Of a DNA stretch of 43,062 nt, positions 1 to 8,866 are shown in pieces. This DNA comes from DHVE2 group archaeon (GTDB lineage: Archaea; Thermoplasmatota; Thermoplasmata; Thermoplasmatales; Aciduliprofundaceae). The notes under the pieces were generated by a model, which was given only the letters and a program-made list of their open reading frames with translations, searched no databases and was not told the origin of the DNA. Positions within the stretch are counted from its first letter, which is position 1; each line of letters opens with the position of its first letter. The translations under genes and the position numbers were made by a program. The stretch covers positions 1 to 43,062 of the forward strand of contig JALWRZ010000013.1 in the NCBI GenBank assembly GCA_026993785.1. The letters run 5' to 3'.

Positions 1-2
1 AT

Positions 3-287
3 CATGAGATGATTGGCAAGGGCATAGGAATAGCGAGAGCGGATGAGGTGAATATAGCGGAAGCGAAGTTGCAGGGTAATCTTTCTGCGGGAGTGAACTA
101 TGTCCTGCTTCCATTGCTGGAGAATTATAATGGAATATGCAGCATAATGTGGTACGTGGACGGCGCATATGTGCCAGGCGATAAGCCAGTGGTAAGCTTT
201 GATGCAGGAGTGCATGGCGTGGAGCTACGGATACTGCGCAGCTCTGGCACCTGGGAGAGCTACTCTCTCCAGCTCTCCGTTTCCTGA
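3..287 (+). CDS. C-terminal end of a larger, probably extracellular protein (partial)
   Basis: The reading frame is open to the left edge of the window, so this is the last ~94 residues of a protein that starts outside. The ATG at 9 is probably internal. The visible part is rich in short beta-strand-like stretches with many Gly, Val, Tyr and Ser, and ends in alternating polar and hydrophobic residues (SYSLQLSVS). This resembles an Ig/PKD-like beta-sandwich at the end of an archaeal surface or secreted protein. No catalytic motif is visible. The family assignment is a guess from composition only. A 160-bp gap separates it from the next gene. Confidence 0.55.
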   Translation, partial: HEMIGKGIGIARADEVNIAEAKLQGNLSAGVNYVLLPLLENYNGICSIMWYVDGAYVPGDKPVVSFDAGVHGVELRILRSSGTWESYSLQLSVS

Positions 288-415
288 GTTTTTAATCCTT
301 ATTCTTTTTTCAAACTTCGAGGTATTGTGACGAGGGGATTAGTAGTAGAATCTGGAATGTGAATGGTGATTTTAAGATTCTTAAAAATAAATAAGAAGCA
401 CCGCAGTACTCCAGG

Positions 416-428
416 AAATGTTTAAATA
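416..428 (+). promoter_or_regulatory. Archaeal BRE/TATA promoter of the membrane-TPR gene
   Basis: The sequence around 421-428 (TTTAAATA) is an archaeal TATA box preceded by purines. Its centre lies about 25 bp before the ATG at 450, so transcription should start at or next to the start codon. This favours ATG 450 over the upstream GTG at 429 and indicates a leaderless mRNA. Confidence 0.6.
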
Positions 429-449
429 GTGAAAAGGGAATCTTCGAGT

Positions 450-1574
450 ATGGAAAAGGGGGTTCTCCATCTTCTCGTATTCAACGCAGCGGTGGTAATT
501 ATTACGCTCACCGTGTTTCTTTACGGTCCTATGGGTAACTCACACTTCTTTCTCATTTCTTCCTGGGTTATATTCTCCCTCCTTCTCCTGGCTGCCTCGT
601 TCACCCTTTATCACATTCTCAGACGCCGTGGATGGGACAGGATGACTATGCTCTTTCTATCCATGCTTGCTCTCGGCTTCGTTCTATCTTTTTTCAATTG
701 GTTTATAGGAGGAGTCATAGCTCTCATAGCCCTTCTATTCCTGTTTCTTAGTCCAAGAACCCTTGGAGATTGGGAAATTCTCGTGAGTTATGGTGGGTTT
801 GCCTATCTAGCCCTGCTTCCTCCCTTGGAAACATATCTAGGCATATTCCCCTCTTTCTGGGATTACATAGTAATAGCTGCAGGAATAGTCATTATTCTCC
901 TTGGCGTGTTTCTTGCCCGAAGAAAACTTGAGTTTGAGCTAATGCTCGGTTTTATCTTCCTCTCTTTATCCTTTTTAATCTTGGCTCCTTTCCATGAGCT
1001 CTTTGGAATTCATAACAACGGGGTATTTGGCATTTATGATGCCTCTATAATAATTCTCGCAGTCATAACCTTCTTCATCTTCCTGTTCTCCCTTCTAGAG
1101 TATGATATAAAGTGGATGGAGATGCAGGAGAAGATAAGGAAGGGCTACATCTACATAGGTAAGGGGGAGTACAAAAAGGCCGAGGGGCTTTTCAGGATAT
1201 TATATAAGAGATCCAAAGATGAAGAGATACTCAATGGATTAGCCATCGCTCTTATGAGGGGTGGAAAACTGAATGAGGCGGAGAAAATACTTCAGGCCTT
1301 GGTAAGAAGATATCCCAACGAGATTTATTTAACGAATCTCGGCAATCTCTATTATCGCCGGGGCAATCTACAGGCGGCCATGCTTCTTTACGGCAAGGTT
1401 CTTAAAAAGAATCCGGATTCATATAATGCGCTGAATAATCTGGCTCTGTGTTACATGGATCTGGGCGAGGAGGATAAAGCGAGAAAGCTTCTCGAGAGGG
1501 CTATGAAGATTAAACCCAAAAGCGGGGTGGCGGAGATGAATTACAGAAAACTTCTTAAAAAAGCCAAGTCTTAG
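450..1574 (+). CDS. Polytopic membrane protein with C-terminal TPR repeats
   Basis: The N-terminal ~220 residues hold about eight hydrophobic segments separated by short loops. From about residue 225 the protein becomes soluble and helical, with TPR-like repeats: paired helices with the A-G-Y-A type spacing, for example EKILQALVRRYPNE, then NLGNLYYRRGNLQAAMLLYGKVLKKNPD, then NNLALCYMDLGEEDKARKLLERAMKIKP. The protein probably places a TPR scaffold on the cytoplasmic face of the membrane, but its partner is unknown. Start chosen at ATG 450 because the TATA box at 421-428 predicts a leaderless transcript there; GTG 429 would add seven residues. Its stop overlaps the convergent CBS gene by 4 bp. 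Function is not assignable beyond architecture. Confidence 0.75.
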   Translation: MEKGVLHLLVFNAAVVIITLTVFLYGPMGNSHFFLISSWVIFSLLLLAASFTLYHILRRRGWDRMTMLFLSMLALGFVLSFFNWFIGGVIALIALLFLFLSPRTLGDWEILVSYGGFAYLALLPPLETYLGIFPSFWDYIVIAAGIVIILLGVFLARRKLEFELMLGFIFLSLSFLILAPFHELFGIHNNGVFGIYDASIIILAVITFFIFLFSLLEYDIKWMEMQEKIRKGYIYIGKGEYKKAEGLFRILYKRSKDEEILNGLAIALMRGGKLNEAEKILQALVRRYPNEIYLTNLGNLYYRRGNLQAAMLLYGKVLKKNPDSYNALNNLALCYMDLGEEDKARKLLERAMKIKPKSGVAEMNYRKLLKKAKS

Positions 1575-2080
1575 TCCTTTGTTATTCTGTACCACTTAAG
1601 CACTTTCCTGAACTGGATAATGAGGGTCTTTATGGTTATCTCTCCAAGCAGATTGTTTTGGTTATCCACTATGGGTAATCTCCTTACCCGGAAAGACCTC
1701 ATCTTTTCCAGCGCCTGCTCCACCGTTTCATCAGGATGCGCAACTATAACCTTCTTACACATAACATCTTTTGCTGTCTTCACGTTTCCAAATAGCAGGG
1801 AGGTGAGGTCCACGCTTCCAATAACATAGGGTTTTATTCTCTTGGGAGCCATGACCTCGAGAAGATCCTTCTCCGTGATAACACCCACGAGTTTTGTGCT
1901 TCCCTTCTTTTCCATAACCCACACATGCCTGCGAGCGGTCATGATAGAGAATATTTCCTCTATAGGAGTATCCTGAGAGACCAATGGAAGATCCCAGATT
2001 TTCCTATCCATTATGGATTTTATGGGTACCTTATAGAAATGCTTGAGCACATACTGGAGGTCGTAGTCCTCTTTCTTCAT
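1571..2080 (-). CDS. Two-CBS-domain protein
   Basis: 169 residues. After a short N-terminal segment there are two consecutive CBS motifs. The first covers roughly residues 20-75 (IMDRKIWDLPLVSQDTPIEE followed by GVITEKDLLEV). The second covers roughly 103-160 (AKDVMCKKVIVAHPDETVEQ, RRLPIVDNQNNLLGEITIKTL). CBS pairs usually bind adenine nucleotides and act as regulatory modules; here there is no attached effector domain, so the target is unknown. The start is supported by a TATA box on the minus strand at 2102-2110, about 26 bp upstream, giving a leaderless mRNA. Convergent 4-bp overlap with the TPR gene. Confidence 0.85.
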   Translation of the reverse strand: MKKEDYDLQYVLKHFYKVPIKSIMDRKIWDLPLVSQDTPIEEIFSIMTARRHVWVMEKKGSTKLVGVITEKDLLEVMAPKRIKPYVIGSVDLTSLLFGNVKTAKDVMCKKVIVAHPDETVEQALEKMRSFRVRRLPIVDNQNNLLGEITIKTLIIQFRKVLKWYRITKD

Positions 2081-2134
2081 GGGGATGATATTGCGAAATC
2101 TCTATTTAAAATCATCGCCACAAAAATGGAAACC

Positions 2135-2770
2135 CTAAGTCCATCTATGTCCGTATTTACCTATAAGGGGCACAAAGGCAACATCGCCCCAAATCCTTTT
2201 TTCTATGCCCTTCTCCTTCTTCTTAACCACATAAAGCTCTTGGAAGAAGGTGCCACCTATGGGTATGATGAGAATACCTCCCACTTTAAGCTGCTCAATT
2301 AGGGGAGGAGGTATATCCGGAGCGCCACAGGTAACGATTATCCTGTCATAGGGCGCTTCTGCTTTGTATCCCATGGAGCCATCACCCAGAAATATTCGTA
2401 CTTTATCTTTGCAGGGACATTTCTCCATATTTTTTCTTGCGAAATCCCGCAAAGCGGGTATTCTCTCCACACTTATCACCTCCGCGCCCATGCAGGCCAT
2501 AAGACATGCGTTGTAGCCCGAGCCTGTGCCCACCTCCAGAATTTTATTATCTTCTTCAATTTCAAGAAGCTCAAGCATTATGGCCACCATGCTGGGCGCA
2601 CTTATAGTTTGCGCGTGCCCAATTGGAAGAGGCTCATCAAAATATGCATAGGGCCTTTTATCCTCAGGCACAAAATTTGCACGATCAACGAGCTCAAAGG
2701 CCCTTTTAACCTTCTCACTTTTTATATAGCCATCTCTCTCCAGCAAAGCTACCATAAGATGGTTGTCCAT
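2135..2770 (-). CDS. pcm: Protein-L-isoaspartate O-methyltransferase
   Basis: This is a SAM-dependent enzyme that repairs isoaspartyl residues in aged proteins, a common need in thermophiles. Family landmarks: the N-terminal segment RANFVPEDKRPYAYFDEPLP, the substrate-side motif GHAQTISAPSMVA, and SAM motif I ILEVGTGSGYNACLMA, followed by the acidic turn VISVERIPALRDFARKN and the later strand YDRIIVTCGAPDIPPPL. Length (211 aa) is normal. ATG 2770 is preferred over TTG 2776; a TATA-like stretch on the minus strand near 2792-2803 lies about 27 bp upstream, so this gene may have its own leaderless promoter inside the end of mobB. Confidence 0.93.
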   Translation of the reverse strand: MDNHLMVALLERDGYIKSEKVKRAFELVDRANFVPEDKRPYAYFDEPLPIGHAQTISAPSMVAIMLELLEIEEDNKILEVGTGSGYNACLMACMGAEVISVERIPALRDFARKNMEKCPCKDKVRIFLGDGSMGYKAEAPYDRIIVTCGAPDIPPPLIEQLKVGGILIIPIGGTFFQELYVVKKKEKGIEKRIWGDVAFVPLIGKYGHRWT

Positions 2771-2792
2771 ACTCAATTATCATCCGTGACCT

Positions 2793-3470
2793 TTATAATC
2801 TTTTCCTCCTGAGATGTATCTTCACCTCTTCTATTTTCCCAACACCCTTAAAGGAGGATAGCAGACCTATGAGGGTGTTGAGCACAACATCCTGGGCGAA
2901 TTTTCCCATGTAAATAGGTTTTCCATTTACCTCCACACTTATAAGACCGTCGGGGTTCCAGTATCTGCAGCCCCTGAAGGTATCTTCTCCACGATAGATG
3001 GCCTCTGCCATTTTTCTGCAGTTTTTGTGGGAGCATTCGCCACAGTTAAAGTTGGGTAGCTGTTTCCAGATTCTTTCGATCTCTAGCTCCTGGTGAATAT
3101 ATGAGATAACCTCTTCCACGGAGGGATTGCGAAGCACACATTTCTCGCATTCTGCATCTCCAAGACATACCTTCTTGAGGAACTTGTATTTTTTAAAGCC
3201 TTCAACGAGGATAAGCTCGTACTCTTTGCTTAGTTCCTTTATAACCCTAAAGAGATTGGTGGAATCTCTAAAATGCACTTCCTCATGATTCATGAGAACA
3301 ACTTCTCGCGCTCCGGAGTCGCGGAATCTTCGGCTATCTTTGCCTTGAACATCTATACCATGGGGGGCATGCTTTACAACCGCTATCTTCACATCTTTCA
3401 TTCTCTCTATTATCTCGCAGATCAATGTGGTCTTTCCCGTGTTGGATTTACCGCATATACCGAGATACAT
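2793..3470 (-). CDS. mobB: MobB-type GTPase fused to an Fe-S domain
   Basis: The N-terminal half is a MobB-like P-loop NTPase: Walker A GKSNTGKTT at residues 7-15, VKHAPHGIDVQGKDSRRF typical of MobB, and VEGFKKYKF. MobB acts with molybdopterin guanine dinucleotide synthesis. The C-terminal part contains two cysteine groups: CLGDAECEKC, then CGECSHKNCRKMAEAI...GCRYW, which has the CxxCxxxxC...C spacing of the FeS domain seen in redox proteins (PF04060-like). Bacterial MobB lacks this second part. Start at ATG 3470, 4 nt after the moeA stop, with GGTGA just upstream; the longer reading into moeA is rejected. Part of a moeA-mobB pair, so the role is in molybdenum or tungsten pterin cofactor assembly. 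Confidence 0.85.
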   Translation of the reverse strand: MYLGICGKSNTGKTTLICEIIERMKDVKIAVVKHAPHGIDVQGKDSRRFRDSGAREVVLMNHEEVHFRDSTNLFRVIKELSKEYELILVEGFKKYKFLKKVCLGDAECEKCVLRNPSVEEVISYIHQELEIERIWKQLPNFNCGECSHKNCRKMAEAIYRGEDTFRGCRYWNPDGLISVEVNGKPIYMGKFAQDVVLNTLIGLLSSFKGVGKIEEVKIHLRRKRL

Positions 3471-3474
3471 GAGC

Positions 3475-4689
3475 TCACCCCTCAAAGCTCCATAGATGGA
3501 CCTCGACCTCCTCTCCCTTCTCCACAAGATCCACATTGGCCGGTATGATTATGTAGCCATCTGAATCGGCAAGGCTTGTTATAGCTCCAGAGGTCTTGTA
3601 TGCCGGCTCTGTGTATCCATTCCTTAGCTTCACTGTGAAAAATTGTGTTCTTCCCAGGGTTGACGTTATTCTCCGTGCCATCCTTGCCTTAATAACCTTT
3701 TCTTTCCGTGGAGGAAGCCTCGCCATTTTCCTTATGGCCGGAGCCAGGAACTGATAGGCATCGTTGAGACAGGAGGTGGGAAATCCAGGCATTCCAAAGA
3801 TGACTGTTTTTCCCACAGCGCACCATGTGGGTTTTCCAGGCTTTATCTGCACTCCGTGAAACAGTATTTTAGCGTATTTCGATACCACATCTATTAGGAG
3901 GTCTCTATCCCCCACCGAAGAGCCTCCAGAGAATACCACCATATTATATTTCATGGCCTCCCTTAACTTCTTATCAATATCCTCTGGCTCATCAAGAACG
4001 TAGGGAAATATTATGGGCTCGCCACCATTCTCTCTGATAACCGAGGAGATGGTATAGGTATTCACATCATATATCTTTCCAGGTTTAAGCGGCTCTCCCG
4101 GTTTCTGAAGCTCATCCCCTGAAGGAAGCACTGCTATCTTGGGTCTGGCATAGACCTTAACCCTGGAAATACCCATAGCTGCTAAAGCACCTATTTTGGG
4201 TGGAGTCAGATACGTACCCTTTTCAAGGATTTTCTCACCTTTCTTTATATCCTCACCCCGTGGTGCCACATCGAAGCCGGGATGCACGGGTCTGAAAATT
4301 TTTACTGTTCCATCTTCTTCCTCGGTGTCTTCCACTCGGACTACTGCATCAGCACCTCGAGGAAGCATCGCTCCGGTGGATATCTTAACGCATTCCCCCT
4401 CCTTTATTTCCATATCCTTTGCCTCTCCTGTGTTTATTTCCCCAACAAGTTTGAGCTCCTTGGGGGTATAGGTGCCTGCGCCGTAGGTGTCCTGAGCCCG
4501 GACAGCGTAGCCATCCTCAGCGGCCCGGGGAAATGGGGGAACGTCTATAGGAGCTACAACATCCTCTCCAAGGACTCTATGAAGAGCCTCCATTATTGTT
4601 ACTTCCTCCACCTCCTCAATAGGTTTGACGCTTTCCATTACGAGTTTCCTAGCTCTCTCCAGGGGAATGAGGTTTGTGAAAGGTCTCAT
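3475..4689 (-). CDS. moeA: Molybdopterin molybdenumtransferase MoeA
   Basis: 404 residues with the full MoeA layout. The N-terminal domain carries FTNLIPLERARKLV and PPFPRAAEDGYAVRAQD. A beta-rich insert includes GEAKDMEIKEGECVKISTGA and PRGADAVVRVEDTEEEDG. The MogA-like catalytic domain carries VLPSGDEL, FSGGSSVGDRDLL and GMPGFPTSCLNDAYQFLAP, followed by domain IV. MoeA inserts molybdate or tungstate into molybdopterin adenylate. First gene of moeA-mobB. A hyperthermophile or related archaeon would often use tungsten here, but the sequence does not decide the metal. No clear TATA box was found in the short space upstream. Confidence 0.95.
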   Translation of the reverse strand: MRPFTNLIPLERARKLVMESVKPIEEVEEVTIMEALHRVLGEDVVAPIDVPPFPRAAEDGYAVRAQDTYGAGTYTPKELKLVGEINTGEAKDMEIKEGECVKISTGAMLPRGADAVVRVEDTEEEDGTVKIFRPVHPGFDVAPRGEDIKKGEKILEKGTYLTPPKIGALAAMGISRVKVYARPKIAVLPSGDELQKPGEPLKPGKIYDVNTYTISSVIRENGGEPIIFPYVLDEPEDIDKKLREAMKYNMVVFSGGSSVGDRDLLIDVVSKYAKILFHGVQIKPGKPTWCAVGKTVIFGMPGFPTSCLNDAYQFLAPAIRKMARLPPRKEKVIKARMARRITSTLGRTQFFTVKLRNGYTEPAYKTSGAITSLADSDGYIIIPANVDLVEKGEEVEVHLWSFEG

Positions 4690-4806
4690 AGGGGGAAATG
4701 CTCAATCGAGCATATCAAATTTGTGATTTTGAGCGGTATTTGATTAAACAAAATTGTCCAGGAAAACTTAAATATGTTAACACAATGGACAAAAGAGGTG
4801 ATTTAA

Positions 4807-5391
4807 ATGGATAAAGTTGAAGCAAATGTATTGCAGTGGTTAACTGCGGGTAGAGATGACGCATCAGATATTATTGATTTGCCCTGGAGAGTAGAAGAGA
4901 TAGAGAAGAATGTATTCTATGCGGAGCATCCTTCCGTTCCTATGAGATTGCTTGTAATATTCTCAGAGAATTTTGTGCATCTAATTGTTCCCACAACCGT
5001 AGAAACTGCGGAGATGAGCGATGAGGAAAGGCTTGAGGTATATGAAAAGCTCCTGTGGTTAAATGATAAGCTTAACATGATGAAGTATTCCATCGGTGAA
5101 GAAAAGAAAAATATCCACCTGAGGGTTGATCTTGACAAATCCACGCTGGGTAAAGAAGAGTTTAACAATGCGCTAGTGGCCCTTGTCCTGGGGATTCTTG
5201 TAGGTGTTAAGGCCCTAGGCATCGAGGAGGAATTCATCGAGAAGGTTATGAGTAGAATAATCGAGATGCTTGTCTACAGAATACAGCAGGGGGCAAGTGA
5301 GGAAGAGCTTCTGGATTTTCTAACTAAGACTGTGGGGATGGATATAAGGGATGCCAAGGAGCTTCTGGAAATAGTAGAGAATAGCCTTTGA
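4807..5391 (+). CDS. Small acidic soluble protein, YbjN/secretion-chaperone-like fold (uncertain)
   Basis: 194 residues, no membrane segments, acidic. The first ~120 residues alternate strands and helices (VPMRLLVIFSENFVHLIVPT, then a helix with EERLEVYEKLLWLNDKLNMMKYSI, then NIHLRVDL), an arrangement reminiscent of YbjN/Tir-chaperone-like folds. The C-terminal ~70 residues are helical. A TATA box at 4766-4776 and a strong Shine-Dalgarno GAGGTGA at 4795-4801 precede the ATG. A 9-codon reading frame from ATG 4785 overlaps the start and ends at 4814; it may only be chance. No function can be assigned. Confidence 0.6.
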   Translation: MDKVEANVLQWLTAGRDDASDIIDLPWRVEEIEKNVFYAEHPSVPMRLLVIFSENFVHLIVPTTVETAEMSDEERLEVYEKLLWLNDKLNMMKYSIGEEKKNIHLRVDLDKSTLGKEEFNNALVALVLGILVGVKALGIEEEFIEKVMSRIIEMLVYRIQQGASEEELLDFLTKTVGMDIRDAKELLEIVENSL

Positions 5392-5394
5392 TTT

Positions 5395-6624
5395 TTAAGG
5401 CATATTTTTATTTTTTATTGGCAAACCATCCCTGTAGTTCACATCATTTTCTACGGGAAGAGCAAAGATAAGTGAAACTCCGGCGGGAATTATAGCAAGG
5501 AGAATGGTAAGTGGCAGGGAAAGAAGAGAAATAAGGTAAGCGCCTATAAGCGGGCCAAATACCCAGCCGAGGGCCATGGCGGAGTTCATTATGCCTAATG
5601 CGGTAGCACGCTCTTTTCTTAGGCTCATCTTTGCTATATAGGTATTGATGGAGTTGAAATATGCGGCCCACTTGAACCCGGAAACCGTGGCGGCGAGAAG
5701 TATAAGAGGTATGGATACGGCAGCATAATAGAGGTAGAAGGTGGCCATGTAGCCAATGATTCCTATGATAGTAACGAGCTTGCTTCCTATTCTATCGGCC
5801 AGGTACCCGAGAAGATAAACGAAGATTATGGATACACCGCTATCTATGCCAAAGTACCATCCAACCCAGGCATCTCCAAATCTATCTTTGAGGAGTATAG
5901 AGACAAAGGAATATACCATGCCAGAAGCTATCATTATGAATAGAACGGACAGGGTCATTATCGCAATATTTCTATTTCTTTTCACAAACTCCTTTGCGCT
6001 CTGCCATCTAACGACGAGTCTGCCAGGCCTGTCTATTCTGAATATCATTCGAAAATCCATGGGGGTGCGGTGAGGCTCGTGCAGAAAAATTAGAAGAATT
6101 ATTGCGGCGAGGAACGGGATGCTGGAAATGGAGTAAAGAAGGGTGTAGTTTTTTGGGTAGGTGTCCATTATAAAGCCGCCTATAAAGTTACCGAGCATGA
6201 AACCGGCGTTTGAGAGGGAATTGAATATGCCAAAGCTTCTGCCAACGTTTTCCGAGAGCTCCGAGATTAATGCACTAACCGCCGGTGTCTGTGCGGACAT
6301 GAAGAAGCCCTGGAGTGTTCTCATGCTCAATAAAATCGTAGCTGAAGTGGCAAAGGCCATAATGAAAAAGAAGAAACCTCCGGTGGCAACGCCGAAGATA
6401 ACAAAGGGCTTTCTTCTCTGCACCTGGTCCGATTTACGGCCCCAGAAATACTGACCTGCGGTGGAAAATACATTGAAGAGGATGGAAAGGGATGCAACCA
6501 TGAGCATGGTACCGCCTAATGCCTTCATATAATTGGGAAGCTGAGGCCATGCTATACCCCAGCCCATATTCACGAAGAGAAACGCAAGGGAGAGAAGCAG
6601 AAGCTCTCTTCCGTTATTGCTCAT
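5395..6624 (-). CDS. Major facilitator superfamily transporter
   Basis: 409 residues with about 12 hydrophobic segments in two six-helix halves separated by a basic loop (residues ~185-215, HEPHRTPMDF...VVRWQSAKEFVKRNRN). The MFS signature between helices 2 and 3 is recognisable (YFWGRKSDQVQRRKPFVIFG), and its counterpart in the second half reads YLADRIGSKLVTIIG. The pattern is that of a drug- or metabolite-exporting MFS protein; substrate unknown. It is divergent from the MATE gene, with an AT-rich promoter between them at 6640-6660. Confidence 0.88.
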   Translation of the reverse strand: MSNNGRELLLLSLAFLFVNMGWGIAWPQLPNYMKALGGTMLMVASLSILFNVFSTAGQYFWGRKSDQVQRRKPFVIFGVATGGFFFFIMAFATSATILLSMRTLQGFFMSAQTPAVSALISELSENVGRSFGIFNSLSNAGFMLGNFIGGFIMDTYPKNYTLLYSISSIPFLAAIILLIFLHEPHRTPMDFRMIFRIDRPGRLVVRWQSAKEFVKRNRNIAIMTLSVLFIMIASGMVYSFVSILLKDRFGDAWVGWYFGIDSGVSIIFVYLLGYLADRIGSKLVTIIGIIGYMATFYLYYAAVSIPLILLAATVSGFKWAAYFNSINTYIAKMSLRKERATALGIMNSAMALGWVFGPLIGAYLISLLSLPLTILLAIIPAGVSLIFALPVENDVNYRDGLPIKNKNMP

Positions 6625-6639
6625 CCGAAGGTAATGAGT

Positions 6640-6660
6640 GTGTAAATATTAAATATTTTT
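6640..6660. promoter_or_regulatory. Shared divergent promoter between MFS and MATE genes
   Basis: The stretch TGTAAATATTAAATATTTTT contains TATA-like elements readable on both strands. For the plus strand it lies about 25 bp before GTG 6677; for the minus strand about 25 bp before ATG 6624. Both transcripts could be initiated from almost the same bases, so the two efflux genes may compete or be co-regulated. Confidence 0.5.
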
Positions 6661-6676
6661 GTATCATCACGCAATA

Positions 6677-8056
6677 GTGAAAATTTCCGAGAAGGAGATA
6701 CTGGAGGGAAGCATAGTTCGCGTAATCTTTGTTCTTGGCTGGCCTGTCATGATTTCCACGCTCCTAGAGACAGCTTATAATATGGCTGATACCTTCTGGC
6801 TGGGACGGTGGAGTAATGCCACGAATTCGGTCAGTGCTGTTGCCGCTATGCAAATAGCTTGGCCCCTCATCTTTGTTGTAATCTCCATTGGAATTGGATT
6901 TGGTATCGCCGGTATTTCTCTTATTTCCCAGTACACCGGTGCTGGTCAAACGGATAAGGCATCGGAATCTGCCGGGCAGCTGCTATCACTGGGAATAATT
7001 ATGGGTGCCATCCTTGCAGTTCTGGGAATTCTGCTGACCCCTTATCTTATTGGACTCATGCATCTCCAACAAGAAGTTGCCAGATATGCGTATCAATATA
7101 TGATCATAATATTCTCTGCCATACCCCTTATTTTCATCGCCGAAATATTTATCTTCGTATTGCGTTCCTATGGGGATCCCATAACCCCAATGCTAATAAG
7201 TGGGATAGGTGTAGGACTCAATATAATTCTTGATCCTATCCTCATAAACGGTTATCTAGGTTTCCCGCAATTGGGCGTGGTGGGCGCTGCCATAGCTACA
7301 GTATTCACTCGGGGCATCGCCAGTGCTATATCTCTCTATTTACTTTTCCGGGGTGTTGGTGGGTTGCGCATAAGGTTGAGATATCTCAAACCCAAACTGT
7401 GGTATATAAAGAAGATATTCAGCATTGGGCTTCCTGCGTCCATAGGGCAGTTCTCCTCCGGACTTGGATTCTTTATCCTGACTTGGATAATTGCCTCGCT
7501 TCCCAACTCCACGGTTGCTCTGGCGGCTTACGGTGTGGGAGATAGGGTCATAAATCTGGGCTTTATTATACCCTCTGGCATAGGTATGGGGATGGCAACG
7601 GTGATAGGGCATTCCATAGGAGCCAAGAAGTTCCACAGGGCTAATCAGGCATTTAGAGAGGCGCTCAAGCTAACTCTTCTTCTCCTCGTGGCTGAGACAT
7701 TCTTCATAGTCCTCTTCCGCTATCAGATAGTCGCCTTCTTTGTACCAAAGAGCATGGAGACTATAGAAGAGGGTGCCCTCTTTCTTCTGATTTTCGGATT
7801 CGGTATACCCTTCTTTGGAATAATTAGCTCTGTGGAAGGCCTTTACGAAGGCTCAGGACACACCACACCTATCATGATAATCGATATAGTGAGGCTCTGG
7901 GGATTTCGGGTGCTCTTCTCTTTCCTCCTCGGTATAATATTAGCTCTCGGTTCTCTGGGTGTTTGGATAGGTATGGCCCTGAGCAATATGGCAGCTGCGG
8001 GAGTGGCATTTCTTTTCTATCTCTCTGGCTCCTGGAGACGCAGGGTTATTGAGTGA
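6677..8056 (+). CDS. MATE-family multidrug/Na+ efflux protein
   Basis: About 459 residues with 12 membrane segments in two MatE repeats. Typical features are the first helix VIFVLGWPVMISTLLETAYNMADTFWLG, DPILINGYLGFPQLGVVGAAIATV at the end of the first repeat, and the second repeat starting IFSIGLPASIGQF. MATE proteins export cationic drugs or metabolites using Na+ or H+. The start is set at GTG 6677, because the TATA-like region at 6642-6660 predicts transcription start there; TTG 6659 would lie inside the promoter. Divergent from the MFS gene, suggesting a small export cluster. Confidence 0.9.
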   Translation: MKISEKEILEGSIVRVIFVLGWPVMISTLLETAYNMADTFWLGRWSNATNSVSAVAAMQIAWPLIFVVISIGIGFGIAGISLISQYTGAGQTDKASESAGQLLSLGIIMGAILAVLGILLTPYLIGLMHLQQEVARYAYQYMIIIFSAIPLIFIAEIFIFVLRSYGDPITPMLISGIGVGLNIILDPILINGYLGFPQLGVVGAAIATVFTRGIASAISLYLLFRGVGGLRIRLRYLKPKLWYIKKIFSIGLPASIGQFSSGLGFFILTWIIASLPNSTVALAAYGVGDRVINLGFIIPSGIGMGMATVIGHSIGAKKFHRANQAFREALKLTLLLLVAETFFIVLFRYQIVAFFVPKSMETIEEGALFLLIFGFGIPFFGIISSVEGLYEGSGHTTPIMIIDIVRLWGFRVLFSFLLGIILALGSLGVWIGMALSNMAAAGVAFLFYLSGSWRRRVIE

Positions 8057-8089
8057 GAATCTTTATATGATAATTTCCTATGGTCACCC

Positions 8090-8866
8090 ATGCCAGAGTT
8101 TTCTGTTCCTTTGGGAAAGAATGAAAAATTGAAGATTGTGGTGGATAGAATAAGAAATAATGTGGAGCTCAACGCGCTATGGAAAGCATCAAATATCATT
8201 GCAATTGATCGCCTGGGCTTCAATGACCATGGTCCTGTGCATGTGAAAATTGTTGCTAATCTCGCACTAAAAATGCTAAGAATTCTTATAAAGAGAGGGA
8301 TGGTTCCCAACATAGTTAAGGATTATGGGATGAGCAATGAGGATGCGGAGGTTCTTGTGGTTATAGCTGCTGCCCTCCACGATATAGGGCACGCTATTCA
8401 TCGAGTTGAGCATGAGGATAACAGTGTTTTTCTTGCAGCCCCCATAATCGACAAACTTCTCCGGGATTTGTATAACGAGGAGGAAAGAACGATTATGAAA
8501 GCGGAGATTCTACATGCCATATTCTCTCATAGGGCCAATGTTATGCCGTTGACTCTTGAGGCAGGAATAATAAAAATAGCCGATGCTCTCGATATGGAGG
8601 AGGGAAGAGCGAGGATCCCCTTTGAAATAGGCAAGGTGAATATCCATTCGGTTTCAGCTATGGCTATAAAGAAGGTGGAGGTGATGGAAGGGGAAGCTAA
8701 GCCCCTCAAGATAAAGATAAGCATGAGAAACTCTGCCGGTATATTTCAGGTGGACCAGCTTCTCAAGGATAAAATTGAAACCTCAGGAATTAAAGATCTG
8801 GTGGAAGTGGAAGCCAAGGTTATTGGGGAGATGGAAGAAAAAATAGTTGATCAGGTAACTTTTTAA
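8090..8866 (+). CDS. HD-domain metal-dependent phosphohydrolase
   Basis: 258 residues. HD-superfamily signatures: a first His in FNDHGPVHVKIVANLAL (near residue 45), the central HD pair in AALHDIGHAIHR (near residue 103), and a following helix with ILHAIFSHR and KIADALDMEEGRARIP, which supplies the last Asp. The C-terminal third is a separate small alpha/beta part. HD proteins cleave phosphoester bonds of nucleotides, but the substrate is not visible. A CTTTATAT box at 8061-8068 centred about 25 bp before ATG 8090 indicates a leaderless transcript. Its end overlaps the FKBP gene by 4 bp, convergently. Confidence 0.88.
   Translation: MPEFSVPLGKNEKLKIVVDRIRNNVELNALWKASNIIAIDRLGFNDHGPVHVKIVANLALKMLRILIKRGMVPNIVKDYGMSNEDAEVLVVIAAALHDIGHAIHRVEHEDNSVFLAAPIIDKLLRDLYNEEERTIMKAEILHAIFSHRANVMPLTLEAGIIKIADALDMEEGRARIPFEIGKVNIHSVSAMAIKKVEVMEGEAKPLKIKISMRNSAGIFQVDQLLKDKIETSGIKDLVEVEAKVIGEMEEKIVDQVTF

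Noticed and set aside
4785-4814. Nine-codon upstream frame overlapping the start of the 4807 gene
   Set aside because: The expected transcription start is near 4797, after its ATG, and the bases are explained by the Shine-Dalgarno of the main gene.
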